Below the pieces are notes generated by a model. The model saw only the letters and a program-made list of their open reading frames with translations. It made no database searches and was not told the DNA's origin. Of a stretch of DNA of 26,566 nucleotides, positions 4,907-12,000 are shown in pieces. The translations under genes and the position numbers were made by a program. Each line of letters starts with the position of its first letter. The first letter of the stretch is position 1. This DNA is from a virus. The stretch spans positions 1 through 26,566 of the IMG/VR virus record IMGVR_UViG_3300027719_000042; one strand, given 5' to 3'.

Positions 4907-7474
4907 ATGCTACAGATTCAGCTTCCCGATTACATAGACTTTTTGAAGTCTAAAATCAAGATCGCGCCTGATACCGGCATAGAGTTCAAGCCGGAGGATG
5001 TCAACCCGATCCTCAAGCCGCACGAGCGCGACAGCGTGCTATGGATGACAAAGGGCGGACAGCGTGCGCTTTTTTCCAGCTTCGGACTTGGCAAGAGCCT
5101 TACGCAACTTGAAGCCTTGCGCCTCCTGATGTCAAGGTCGGAAGGGAAGGCGCTCATCGTCGCACCGCTCAACGTGGTCCCCGAGTTTATCAATGATTCC
5201 ATGTTCCGGGGCCCATCGTTTGAGAAGGAAGCGGCGCGGCAGGGCCTTGACCTTGACAAGCTCCGCATTGACTTTGGCGTTCCCATCGAATACGTCAGGA
5301 CGCAATCGGAGGCAGAGGCGTCTCCGTGCCGCATCGTGATAACGAACTATGAGCGGGTCCGCGACGGCGATATCAACCCGGCATGGTTCACGGCTGTCAC
5401 ACTGGATGAGGCGTCAGTACTCCGCTCTTACGGATCAAAGACGTATCAGGAGTTCTTGCCTAAGTTCCAGCAGGTCCGGTACAAGTTCGTTGCCACAGCT
5501 ACCCCGTCGCCTAACAAGTACAAGGAGCTTATCCACTATGCGGGCTTCCTTGGCATCATGGACACCGGGCAGGCACTTACCCGGTTCTTCCACCGCGATT
5601 CGACGCAAGCCAACAACCTGACCTTGTATCCGCACAAAGAGAAGGAATTCTGGTTCTGGATTTCAACATGGGCGCTGTTCATAACGAAGCCTTCCGACCT
5701 TGGATACGACGATGCCGGCTACGACTTGCCCCCGCTGAACGTCATCTATCACATGGTCAACGTCGATCACGCGACGGCCGGAATTGAGGACGACGGGCAG
5801 GTGAAGATGTTCAGGGACGCCGCGCTCGGGCTCCGCGACGCATCGAAGGAGAAGCGCGACAGCATCGGTTCCCGCATCGACAAGATGCTCGCTATCATTG
5901 AGGACGCTCCGGCCGATCATTTCATCATCTGGCACGACCTGGAGGACGAGCGCCGGGCTATCAAGAGGGCAGTACCGGAAGCTGCGGAGGTCTACGGCTC
6001 GCAGGATTACGAGAAGAATACCGAGATAACCAAAGCCTTCAAGGACGGCACCGTCAAGTATCTGGCCACTAAGCCGGACATGAGCGCCCAGGGCGGTAAC
6101 ATGCAGTACCATTGCCACAAGTGCATATTCCTTGGCATCGGGTACAAGTTCAATGATTTCATACAGGCGATCCACCGCATTTATCGGTTTATGCAGGATT
6201 ATCCGGTCGAGGTGCATATCATCTACGCCGAGAGCGAGCAGGCTATCCTTGAAACGCTAAAGGCGAAGTGGGAGCAGCATAACTACCTCGTCGGGGAGAT
6301 GACAAAGATTATCCGCGAGAATGGCCTTGCGTCAACAAACGTCCTAGACAAGCTGTCGCGGACGATCAGCTTCAACCGCGAGGAAGTAAAGGGCCAGTAT
6401 TACACTTCCATACTGAATGACAATTGCCTTGAGGTTCCAGGATGGGCGGACAATTCCATCGACCTTATCCATACCTCTATTCCATTCTCCAACCATTACG
6501 AGTACACGCCGACGTACAACGATTTCGGGCACAACGAGGATAACCGTAAGTTTTTCGAGCAGATGGACTACTTAACCCCGCACCTCTTGCGCATCCTGAA
6601 GCCGGGCCGCGTCTGCGCCGTTCACGTCAAGGACAGGATCCTGTTCGGCAACGCCACGGGTACGGGAATGCCGACCGTTGACCGATTCAGCGACGCGACC
6701 GCGGACCACTTCGAGCGCCACGGCTTTATGTTCATGGGCCGCATTACCATCGACACGGACGTGGTTCGAGAGAATAATCAGACGTACCGGCTCGGCTGGA
6801 CAGAGCAGTGCAAGGATGGGACCAAGATGGGCGTCGGCTGCCCGGAGTACATCCTCCTGTTCCGCAAGCTCCCGAGCGACCTGTCGCGCGCCTACGCCGA
6901 TGATCCGGTTGTCCACGACAAGATGGACTATACCCGCGCCCATTGGCAGATTGACGCCCATTCGCATTGGAAGTCATCGGGCGACAGGCTCTTGATGCTG
7001 GAAGAACTACGGGCTACGGAAGTATCCGAGCTTCAAGCCAAGTATCGCCAATTTTCACGCGAGAATCCGTACAACTACCGCGATCACGTCAAGCTCGCGG
7101 ATGACCTCGAAGAGGATGGAAAGCTCCCGGCTTCGTTCATGGTTGTCGCTCCCGGATCGGAAAGCCAGTGGATATGGGACGACGTGAACCGGATGCGGAC
7201 GCTGAACGGCGATCAGGCGCGGAAAGAGCTTACAATGCATATCTGCCCGCTACAGTTCGATATTGTCGAGCGCATCATTGAGAGGTTTTCAAACAAGGGC
7301 GAGCTGGTATTCGATCCATTCGCAGGGCTTTCAACCGTGCCGTACATGGCCGTGAAGATGGGCCGTCGCGGGATAGGAACAGAGCTTAATCCTGAATCGT
7401 GGCATGACGGTCTTGTATATCTGAAGGCGGCGGACATGGAAGTCTCGGCCCCGACCTTGTTTGATTTCAGTTGA
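4907..7474 (+). CDS. SNF2-like helicase fused to an N4/N6-type DNA methyltransferase
   Basis: This 855-residue protein has two parts. Residues 1-460 form a superfamily 2 helicase/translocase: Walker A GLGKS (60-64), Walker B LDEAS (166-170), TATP (197-200) and an HRIYR arginine-finger motif (423-427). Residues 500-840 form a methyltransferase in the beta-type order. The catalytic-motif region NSIDLIHTSIPFSNHYEY comes first (S524-I-P-F527, where SPPY or DPPY is usual). The SAM-binding DPFAGLSTVPYMA (803-815) with GRRGIGTELNPE follows. Likely role: modification of phage DNA, perhaps while translocating, to evade restriction. The start has a perfect AAGGAG site. No partner nuclease or specificity subunit is seen nearby, which argues against a complete restriction system. 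Whether SIPF is active is open. Confidence 0.85.
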   Translation: MLQIQLPDYIDFLKSKIKIAPDTGIEFKPEDVNPILKPHERDSVLWMTKGGQRALFSSFGLGKSLTQLEALRLLMSRSEGKALIVAPLNVVPEFINDSMFRGPSFEKEAARQGLDLDKLRIDFGVPIEYVRTQSEAEASPCRIVITNYERVRDGDINPAWFTAVTLDEASVLRSYGSKTYQEFLPKFQQVRYKFVATATPSPNKYKELIHYAGFLGIMDTGQALTRFFHRDSTQANNLTLYPHKEKEFWFWISTWALFITKPSDLGYDDAGYDLPPLNVIYHMVNVDHATAGIEDDGQVKMFRDAALGLRDASKEKRDSIGSRIDKMLAIIEDAPADHFIIWHDLEDERRAIKRAVPEAAEVYGSQDYEKNTEITKAFKDGTVKYLATKPDMSAQGGNMQYHCHKCIFLGIGYKFNDFIQAIHRIYRFMQDYPVEVHIIYAESEQAILETLKAKWEQHNYLVGEMTKIIRENGLASTNVLDKLSRTISFNREEVKGQYYTSILNDNCLEVPGWADNSIDLIHTSIPFSNHYEYTPTYNDFGHNEDNRKFFEQMDYLTPHLLRILKPGRVCAVHVKDRILFGNATGTGMPTVDRFSDATADHFERHGFMFMGRITIDTDVVRENNQTYRLGWTEQCKDGTKMGVGCPEYILLFRKLPSDLSRAYADDPVVHDKMDYTRAHWQIDAHSHWKSSGDRLLMLEELRATEVSELQAKYRQFSRENPYNYRDHVKLADDLEEDGKLPASFMVVAPGSESQWIWDDVNRMRTLNGDQARKELTMHICPLQFDIVERIIERFSNKGELVFDPFAGLSTVPYMAVKMGRRGIGTELNPESWHDGLVYLKAADMEVSAPTLFDFS

Positions 7475-7521
7475 CATTGTTGCAATGCCCGCTTGCAATA
7501 TGTCGGGCATTGCATTACAAT
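7471..7521 (+). promoter_or_regulatory. Early promoter P4 with inverted repeat and operator-like 13-mer
   Basis: The best promoter is TTGCAA (7493-7498) and TACAAT (7516-7521), spaced 17. An 11-base-pair inverted repeat, TGCAATGCCCG (7481-7491) and CGGGCATTGCA (7504-7514), encloses the -35 box. ATTGCATTACAAT (7509-7521), identical to the site in P2, covers the -10. A further TTGACA stands at 7471. It drives recT. The inverted repeat could be an operator or the end of the methyltransferase mRNA. Confidence 0.7.
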
Positions 7522-7538
7522 CTATACAGGAGGACAAT

Positions 7539-8546
7539 ATGGGAAACGAGAACGGCCTAATCGCAATCGTCAATAGCGATTACGTCAAACAGCGGTTTAC
7601 GGAGGTCATGGGCGAGCGGTCGGCGGCGTTCCTTGCGTCGATCCTGAACGCCACCAGGACGAACCCGGCGCTCAAGGATTGCACCCCGCAGTCGGTAATC
7701 GCGTCGGCAATGGTGGCGGCTACGCTTGATCTGCCTATTGACGGGAGCCTTGGATTCTCGGCGCTCGTGCCGTACCGCAACAAGGGCCAGATGGAGGCGC
7801 AGTTCCAGATCATGACGAAGGGCTTCGTGCAGTTAGCGCTTCGCACCGGCCAGTACAAGGCTATTAATGTCGGGCCGGTATTCGCCGACGAGTACCATGG
7901 CGAGAATCCGATAACCGGCGAGGTGGACATCCGGCCCGTCGTCGGAGGGATACGAGAGCAGACCGACATATCGCTGGCCGTCGGGTATGTGTGCTACTTC
8001 AACCTCGTGAACGGGTACGAGAAGGTAGCCTATTGGTCGATGGATCGCATCCTGGCCCACGGCAAGCGGTACTCCAAGAGCTTCGGAAATGAATACGGCC
8101 TATGGAAGACGAACCTTCCCGCGATGGCCGCCAAGACGGTACTCAAGAATACCCTGTCCCGCTGGGGCATCCTGTCCACGACGATGCAGATGGCAGTAAA
8201 GTTCGATCAGGCTGTAGCCCGCGACTACTCCAAGGGCCCGGCGGAGATCGAGGCGAACTACGTGGACAGCATCGAAGGTGAAGAGATCCCACCGGACACC
8301 CGCGACCCTGAAGATATCCTGGCCCCGCCCGCCGAGACTGCTCCGGTTCCAGCCGAGAAGCCCGCCGGGAAGAAGGCCGGGAAGCTCGCCGACATCAAGC
8401 TGGCGCTGATCGACTACAGCGAATTCGACGAGACGCCGGAGGCCATCAGGACCGAGATCGACAAGGCGCTCAAGAGCCACCCGGAAGATTCAGTCATCCT
8501 CGGGGCGCTGCTGGCCAAGGTTCAGGCGGCGGTTGACCGCAAGTAA
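7539..8546 (+). CDS. recT: RecT-family single-strand annealing protein
   Basis: This 335-residue protein anneals complementary single strands and promotes strand invasion in phage recombination. The RecT core covers about residues 1-235, with the hallmark LGFSALVPYRNKG (71-83), QFQIMTKGFVQLALRTGQY (88-106) and a later PAMAAKTVLKNTLSRWG block. A proline- and alanine-rich linker then leads to a roughly 60-residue C-terminal domain (GKLADIKLALIDYSEFDE onward) not part of the usual core. The start at 7539 follows a perfect AGGAGG site; an upstream in-frame start at 7461 would overlap the promoter and is rejected. The coiled-coil protein and RecB-like nuclease downstream are likely partners. Confidence 0.92.
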   Translation: MGNENGLIAIVNSDYVKQRFTEVMGERSAAFLASILNATRTNPALKDCTPQSVIASAMVAATLDLPIDGSLGFSALVPYRNKGQMEAQFQIMTKGFVQLALRTGQYKAINVGPVFADEYHGENPITGEVDIRPVVGGIREQTDISLAVGYVCYFNLVNGYEKVAYWSMDRILAHGKRYSKSFGNEYGLWKTNLPAMAAKTVLKNTLSRWGILSTTMQMAVKFDQAVARDYSKGPAEIEANYVDSIEGEEIPPDTRDPEDILAPPAETAPVPAEKPAGKKAGKLADIKLALIDYSEFDETPEAIRTEIDKALKSHPEDSVILGALLAKVQAAVDRK

Positions 8547-8553
8547 CAATCAG

Positions 8554-8571
8554 GCCCGGAGCGATTCGGGC
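8554..8571 (+). terminator. Hairpin after recT (weak terminator)
   Basis: GCCCGGA (8554-8560), a GCGA tetraloop, and TTCGGGC (8565-8571) form a seven-pair stem including one G-T. It is followed by TTGACTTATT, which is only partly T-rich and is itself the -35 region of promoter P5. It probably ends or slows the recT transcript while P5 restarts transcription. Confidence 0.5.
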
Positions 8572-8599
8572 TTGACTTATTGCCATATGGTATTATAAT
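8572..8599 (+). promoter_or_regulatory. Early promoter P5
   Basis: TTGACT (8572-8577) and a perfect TATAAT (8594-8599) are spaced 16, upstream of the coiled-coil gene at 8627. It resembles P2 in the run ATTGC...ATGGTAT.ATAAT but does not contain the complete 13-base palindromic site, so it may be regulated differently from P1-P4. Confidence 0.75.
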
Positions 8600-8626
8600 A
8601 GCTTTATCTTGATTCAAGGGGGATTT

Positions 8627-9295
8627 ATGGACAATTTCGACAAGGAAGCGGAAGTAGTGGCGCTGTCGCTACGGAGCAAAGTGGACGCTCTGGAAGTCGT
8701 CGATCAGGGAAGCTACGACCTGGCCAACGCGATCAATAAACAGGCGTATGAAGGGCGCAAGGCGTTTCATACGTGGTTCGATCCCATCGACGAGGCGAGC
8801 AAGCGCCAGCGTCAGGCCACCATCGCGCAGGGCAAGAAGATCGACGACCCGTTCGACTACGTTATCAAGGTAACGGGATCGAAGGCCGCCACGTGGATGC
8901 GTGCCGAGAAGGCGAAAGCGGACGAGGTGCGGAGGATCGCGGAGGAAGCGGCACGGCGCGAGGCTGAAGAGGCGCAGATACGCGCCGCCGAATCATTGCA
9001 GGCAGAGGGCTTATCGGCGGCAGCGGAAGCCGTCCTTGACGCTCCCGTCGTGACTCCGAAGGTCGAGGTCGCCATGCCGGAGAAATCCGACGGCGTGTCA
9101 TACCGTGACGTATGGAGCGCGGAAGTAACGTGCCTGTCCGAGCTGGTCAAGGCCGTTGCCGCTGGTACCGCTCCGCTGAACGCAATTCAGGCGAACGAAT
9201 CCTATCTCGGCCAGTGGGCGCGGATGTCCAAGGGCACCGAGTCACTCCCAGGCGTTAAAGTCCAGAATACGCCGATTCAGACGAGGAGAGTTTAA
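8627..9295 (+). CDS. Coiled-coil protein of the recombination module
   Basis: This 222-residue protein has a predicted helical N-terminal part and a long charged alanine-rich coiled coil (about residues 90-140, RAEKAKADEVRRIAEEAARR and on). Its C-terminal part has VSYRDVWSAEVTCLSELVKAVAAG and ends LPGVKVQNTPIQTRRV. Proteins of this build recur beside recT and exonuclease genes in phages and are thought to take part in recombination or nuclease control, without a defined activity. The ATG at 8627 is chosen because of the GGGGGAT site. The stop overlaps the next start (TAATG). Confidence 0.65.
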   Translation: MDNFDKEAEVVALSLRSKVDALEVVDQGSYDLANAINKQAYEGRKAFHTWFDPIDEASKRQRQATIAQGKKIDDPFDYVIKVTGSKAATWMRAEKAKADEVRRIAEEAARREAEEAQIRAAESLQAEGLSAAAEAVLDAPVVTPKVEVAMPEKSDGVSYRDVWSAEVTCLSELVKAVAAGTAPLNAIQANESYLGQWARMSKGTESLPGVKVQNTPIQTRRV

Positions 9296-9513
9296 TGATA
9301 ATTGATACACTATCATATAGCGATATGGAGCCGTGTGTTATATGCGGCAAGAATCTAGGGAAGAAAAGGCCAGTTGCTCAAATGGTAATGGACGAAGGCA
9401 ATGACAATATCGAAGTTTTATTTGCCCATAATGATTGCCTACATTCTATTATGGATGGTGATATGGGTATTAAGGTTTCAGATTTGAAACACAAAAGGAC
9501 TATAAAGAAATGA
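9295..9513 (+). CDS. Small putative zinc-binding protein
   Basis: This 72-residue protein has CVICGKN (C14, C17) and, about 28 residues on, FAHNDC (H45, C48), a CxxC...HxxC set that could hold one zinc. The rest is unremarkable and the C-terminus is basic (LKHKRTIKK). It is clearly AT-richer than the flanking recombination genes, suggesting separate acquisition. It is coupled on both sides (TAATG at its start, ATGA at its end), so it is made together with the nuclease. No family is assigned. Confidence 0.6.
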   Translation: MIIDTLSYSDMEPCVICGKNLGKKRPVAQMVMDEGNDNIEVLFAHNDCLHSIMDGDMGIKVSDLKHKRTIKK

Positions 9514-10097
9514 CCTTCAACCCCGACCTCCACGAATACAGCGAGGACGACGGTACACCTATTCCGTCCGTGACTCAAGTGCTCAAGGCGGCCGGGGTTA
9601 TTGACGACCGATGGTTTACCGCCGAGTCAAGGGACAAGGGCAGCGCGGCTCATAAGCTCTGCGAGCGGTACGCGGTGGGCCACCGTGAGGACAAGCATGG
9701 CCGCCCGTTGCGCGATCTTCCCTATGTCAATGCCTTCGCGCAGTGGGTAGACGACTATCACCCGTGGGCTATCGATACCGAGTGCATGATCTACCACCGG
9801 CTCCACGGTATAGCCTACGCTGGCACGTTCGACCTTCGGGCATTGATCGACGGCAAGCGCGTATTGATCGACCTAAAAACAGGGGCCAAGTCTAAGACCC
9901 ACGCTGTCCAGCTCGCTGCCTACTCCATGGCTAGGATGGTTGACAAGTCGGGGAGGGTTACAGACAATTTCGTCAACCCCGACAAGTGCGCAACGCTGTA
10001 CCTCAAGGCGGACGGATCGTACAAATACAATCCAATCCCCGGCGCAAGGCTCGTCGAGGCGATACGGGAGTTCAAGGAGTATTTATGCGTGAAATAA
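9510..10097 (+). CDS. RecB/Cas4-like PD-(D/E)XK exonuclease, likely RecT partner
   Basis: This 195-residue protein shows the RecB-like nuclease motifs in order: KGSAAHKLCERY with H48, an acidic residue E91, GTFDLRA with D108, VLIDLKTG with D121 and K123, and QLAAY (134-138). Such enzymes resect double-stranded ends so that RecT can load on the single strand. The neighbourhood (RecT, coiled-coil protein, this nuclease) supports that pairing. The start overlaps the previous stop (ATGA). The end overlaps the YopX-like gene by 13 bases. The usual phage partner of RecT is RecE or a YqaJ-type nuclease, and this one is shorter. Confidence 0.85.
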   Translation: MTFNPDLHEYSEDDGTPIPSVTQVLKAAGVIDDRWFTAESRDKGSAAHKLCERYAVGHREDKHGRPLRDLPYVNAFAQWVDDYHPWAIDTECMIYHRLHGIAYAGTFDLRALIDGKRVLIDLKTGAKSKTHAVQLAAYSMARMVDKSGRVTDNFVNPDKCATLYLKADGSYKYNPIPGARLVEAIREFKEYLCVK

Positions 10098-10546
10098 AGT
10101 TCAGGGCTTGGGATGCTGTTTTGAATATTTATGGAGAAGTAATAAGACTTGAAAAACCTGATAGTGAAATTGATAAAGCATACTATAGACATACTGGAAG
10201 GGTGTCTCTTATCAATCTAAAAAACGATCAAGATTGCGGCTCGTGGGGCCGGTGGCTTGAAAAAGTAGTTCTCGAACAATTCACCGGCCTCCTCGACAAG
10301 AACGGCAAGGAGATTTACGAGGGGGATATAGTTAAATATAAAATAGGGTATAAAATCAGTGATCCAGATGAAATACCCGAGGATATTGTGGACACAATAT
10401 CGACCGTAATATATAAAGATGGTGAGTTTTCCCCGCGTTGTCATGGATTTTATCCAGATGATTATTGGTATGGATACAAATATTATGACATGGAAGTAAT
10501 CGGCAACATCCACGAGAACCCGGAGCTATTGGAGGGGAAAAAATGA
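10085..10546 (+). CDS. YopX family protein
   Basis: This 153-residue protein begins MREIKFRAWDAVLNIY and has QFTGLLDKNGKEIYEGDIVKYK (about 77-98) and a closing MEVIGNIHENPELLE. All are characteristic of YopX proteins (PF09643), small phage and prophage proteins of unknown biochemical role. The ATG at 10085 has AAGGAG upstream; an earlier in-frame start at 9986 lies inside the nuclease gene and is rejected. The composition is AT-rich except for the conserved GLLDKNGKEIYEGD stretch. The stop overlaps the next start (ATGA). Confidence 0.88.
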   Translation: MREIKFRAWDAVLNIYGEVIRLEKPDSEIDKAYYRHTGRVSLINLKNDQDCGSWGRWLEKVVLEQFTGLLDKNGKEIYEGDIVKYKIGYKISDPDEIPEDIVDTISTVIYKDGEFSPRCHGFYPDDYWYGYKYYDMEVIGNIHENPELLEGKK

Positions 10547-10734
10547 AAATCTGCGCGATGGTAGACCGCTCGGCTGGAAATGAATCAGTCGGCGAGATGT
10601 GGACGGAGACGGCGGTATTCGATGATCAAGCGACGCTGGCCGACGTCTTCGCATGGACTCGCGATACTAGTAGCGCATGGCCAAATTACCGCGTCAATGT
10701 CAGGCTGGCCGTTCTTCAAGAGCCGAAGGGGTGA
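10543..10734 (+). CDS. Small protein of unknown function
   Basis: This 63-residue frame begins at the ATG overlapping the YopX stop, with GGAGGGG upstream. The sequence MKICAMVDRSAGNESVGEMW continues with FDDQATLADVFAW and ends RLAVLQEPKG. No domain, signal or membrane segment is visible. The good ribosome site and tight coupling support it as a real gene. Confidence 0.55.
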   Translation: MKICAMVDRSAGNESVGEMWTETAVFDDQATLADVFAWTRDTSSAWPNYRVNVRLAVLQEPKG

Positions 10735-10736
10735 AT

Positions 10737-10925
10737 ATGGGCATAACACGAATGAAAGTAACCGGACGTAAAGGTATGGGCAATATCACGCTATCGATAG
10801 GAAATGATGGGAAACAGACTATTCATGCTACCGGGAAGATGGCCGACATGATAGCTCGCGGCATGGCGCGCGATCTTGACATAGAGAAGATCGAAGCGCC
10901 GCAAGATATCACCAATGGAGATTAA
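10737..10925 (+). CDS. Small protein of unknown function
   Basis: This 62-residue protein starts at the ATG at 10737 after AAGGGGTG. It appears to hold beta strands (MKVTGRKGMGNITLSIG) followed by a helix (MADMIARGMARDLDIEKIE). It is not a family I recognise. It overlaps the ribbon-helix-helix gene at 10915 by 11 bases, so the two may be made together, an arrangement compatible with a regulator and partner pair but not proof of it. Confidence 0.55.
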   Translation: MGITRMKVTGRKGMGNITLSIGNDGKQTIHATGKMADMIARGMARDLDIEKIEAPQDITNGD

Positions 10926-11100
10926 ACTACCGCCCGAACTTGACTCGGCCATGGTCGAAGAGATCGCCATGAAGCCCGGAATGGACAAGCGAAGCTACGT
11001 TTTGCAGGCGATTCGGCACCAGATAGCGGCGGACCGTGGATACCGGGAAAGGGCCGACAGGAAGCGCTCGGAACGCCCGGCGTCTACTTTTACGGATTAG
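10915..11100 (+). CDS. Second ribbon-helix-helix-like protein
   Basis: This 61-residue protein reads MEIKLPPELDSAMVEEIAMK then GMDKRSYVLQAIRHQIAAD and a basic tail rich in R and K. A short strand (EIKLP), helix (ELDSAMVEEIA) and helix (KRSYVLQAIRHQI) fit the CopG-like ribbon-helix-helix fold. It is therefore a probable small DNA-binding regulator. The ribosome site is weak, suggesting translation coupled to the overlapping upstream gene. It is the last gene of the early operon. Direct repeats TATCGAT at 11119 and 11129, just downstream, are a possible but untested binding site. Confidence 0.6.
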   Translation: MEIKLPPELDSAMVEEIAMKPGMDKRSYVLQAIRHQIAADRGYRERADRKRSERPASTFTD

Positions 11101-11116
11101 CCGTATACCATAGATT

Positions 11117-11140
11117 GCTATCGATTGTTATCGATATAGC
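11117..11140. repeat. Small repeat cluster in the convergent intergenic region
   Basis: TATCGAT occurs at 11119-11125 and 11129-11135, ten bases apart, framed by GCTAT and ATAGC in inverted orientation. It lies between the last early gene and the bidirectional terminator. It may be a binding site or chance; nothing else is seen in this 100-base gap besides the terminator. Confidence 0.35.
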
Positions 11141-11150
11141 GAGCCAATAG

Positions 11151-11187
11151 AAACGGCCCTACCTATTGCAAGGCGGGCCGTTTTCTT
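11151..11187. terminator. Bidirectional terminator between early and late operons
   Basis: AAACGGCCC (11151-11159) pairs with GGGCCGTTT (11175-11183); inner CCT/AGG pairs extend the stem. The + strand side is followed by TTCTTTATT, and the - strand side runs into the complement of AATAG, so both convergent transcripts can stop here. Confidence 0.85.
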
Positions 11188-11203
11188 TATTCTATCGGGA
11201 TGA

Positions 11204-11815
11204 CTACGGGTAGAGCATTCCCGCCACGAGGTACGTCGTTCCACCGTCGGCCATCACCTGCAATTCGTAGATGGCCTTGCGGGACAAGTATTCCTCTTCA
11301 GTTGCCGGATGTTCCTCGTACTTGATCGATCCGTCGAAGACGTAGACAAGATACAGGGCGTACTCCTCGTATGCTGGCCGGTCATCGATGATGACTACCG
11401 GAGGAGGAGGCACGCGGTCAACGTACAGGACTCCACCGTCGGCTATAGCCTGAATACGCCATATTTCGCGCCGGTCCGCTATGTCGGATCGAGGCCAGTC
11501 GAGATATTCCTTGATGATGTCATGGGTATCAGGCGCGGCAATGTAAGCATCGGCCGGAGGAGCTTCCTCGATAGGCACGATCTCCTCGCCCTCGATGACA
11601 AAAAGCTGGTCATCGGTATGCGCAAGGTTGTATTCCTCCGCATAGTCGGCATAACTCTGGATCGTGGTGACGGCCTTCGACCTTGCCACGGTTCCTTCCT
11701 GAACTATTTCCCATGCGGAGTTGTACAGGCGGACGTTCGGCACGTCCATGGGAACCTGCGAGCACGAGGCTAGAACGACGGCCAGCAGGATCATGATTAT
11801 CGATTTACGGTTCAT
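11204..11815 (-). CDS. Lipoprotein with internal repeats, last gene of the late operon
   Basis: This 203-residue protein has an N-terminal signal MNRKSIIMILLAVVLASC whose LASC lipobox predicts lipidation at C18. Two similar units follow: IWRIQAIADGGVLYVD (about 118-133) and IYELQVMADGGTTYLV (about 182-197), each preceded by an acidic and arginine-containing helix. A related unit, LYELEAANRGGAWVAY, lies in the neighbouring small ORF. A proline run (PPPPVV) separates the units. The start has a strong GAGGAGGT. A phage lipoprotein at the end of the late operon could be a superinfection-exclusion or lysogenic-conversion protein, or a virion or lysis accessory. None of these is established here. 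Confidence 0.7.
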   Translation of the reverse strand: MNRKSIIMILLAVVLASCSQVPMDVPNVRLYNSAWEIVQEGTVARSKAVTTIQSYADYAEEYNLAHTDDQLFVIEGEEIVPIEEAPPADAYIAAPDTHDIIKEYLDWPRSDIADRREIWRIQAIADGGVLYVDRVPPPPVVIIDDRPAYEEYALYLVYVFDGSIKYEEHPATEEEYLSRKAIYELQVMADGGTTYLVAGMLYP

Positions 11816-11990
11816 CTGTGACCTCCTCGGGTACAGGGAAAGTATACGGCACTTCCCCATTGTACGCAACCCACGCGCCGCCACGGTTGGCCGCTTCGAG
11901 TTCGTACAGCGGCCAGTCGCGGGCCATTTCGTCGTCGGTCAATTCGTTGGCGTGTGCTATCTCGGTCTCATTGTGCAAGCATACAAACAT
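11805..11990 (-). CDS. Small protein between tail fibre and lipoprotein genes, with shared repeat motif
   Basis: This 61-residue acidic protein starts at 11990 after TAAGGAG, ten bases past the tail-fibre stop, and overlaps the lipoprotein gene by 11 bases. LYELEAANRGGAWVAY (about 28-43) matches the repeat found twice in the lipoprotein downstream, with the same spacing from the aromatic residue to the GG. It has no signal peptide. Small genes right after a tail-fibre gene are sometimes fibre-assembly chaperones, but no such family is recognised here. Confidence 0.55.
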   Translation of the reverse strand: MFVCLHNETEIAHANELTDDEMARDWPLYELEAANRGGAWVAYNGEVPYTFPVPEEVTDEP

Positions 11991-12000
11991 GGCTTACTCC

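Noticed and set aside
5663-6217. 184-residue open frame on the - strand inside the methyltransferase gene
   Set aside because: It is antisense to clear helicase motifs and is rich in L, V and D runs expected from the complementary strand.
4907-7474. A complete restriction-modification system around the methyltransferase
   Set aside because: The neighbours are a zinc-ribbon protein and RecT. The VRR-NUC nuclease at 3279 is a common stand-alone phage enzyme, separated by three genes and two promoters.
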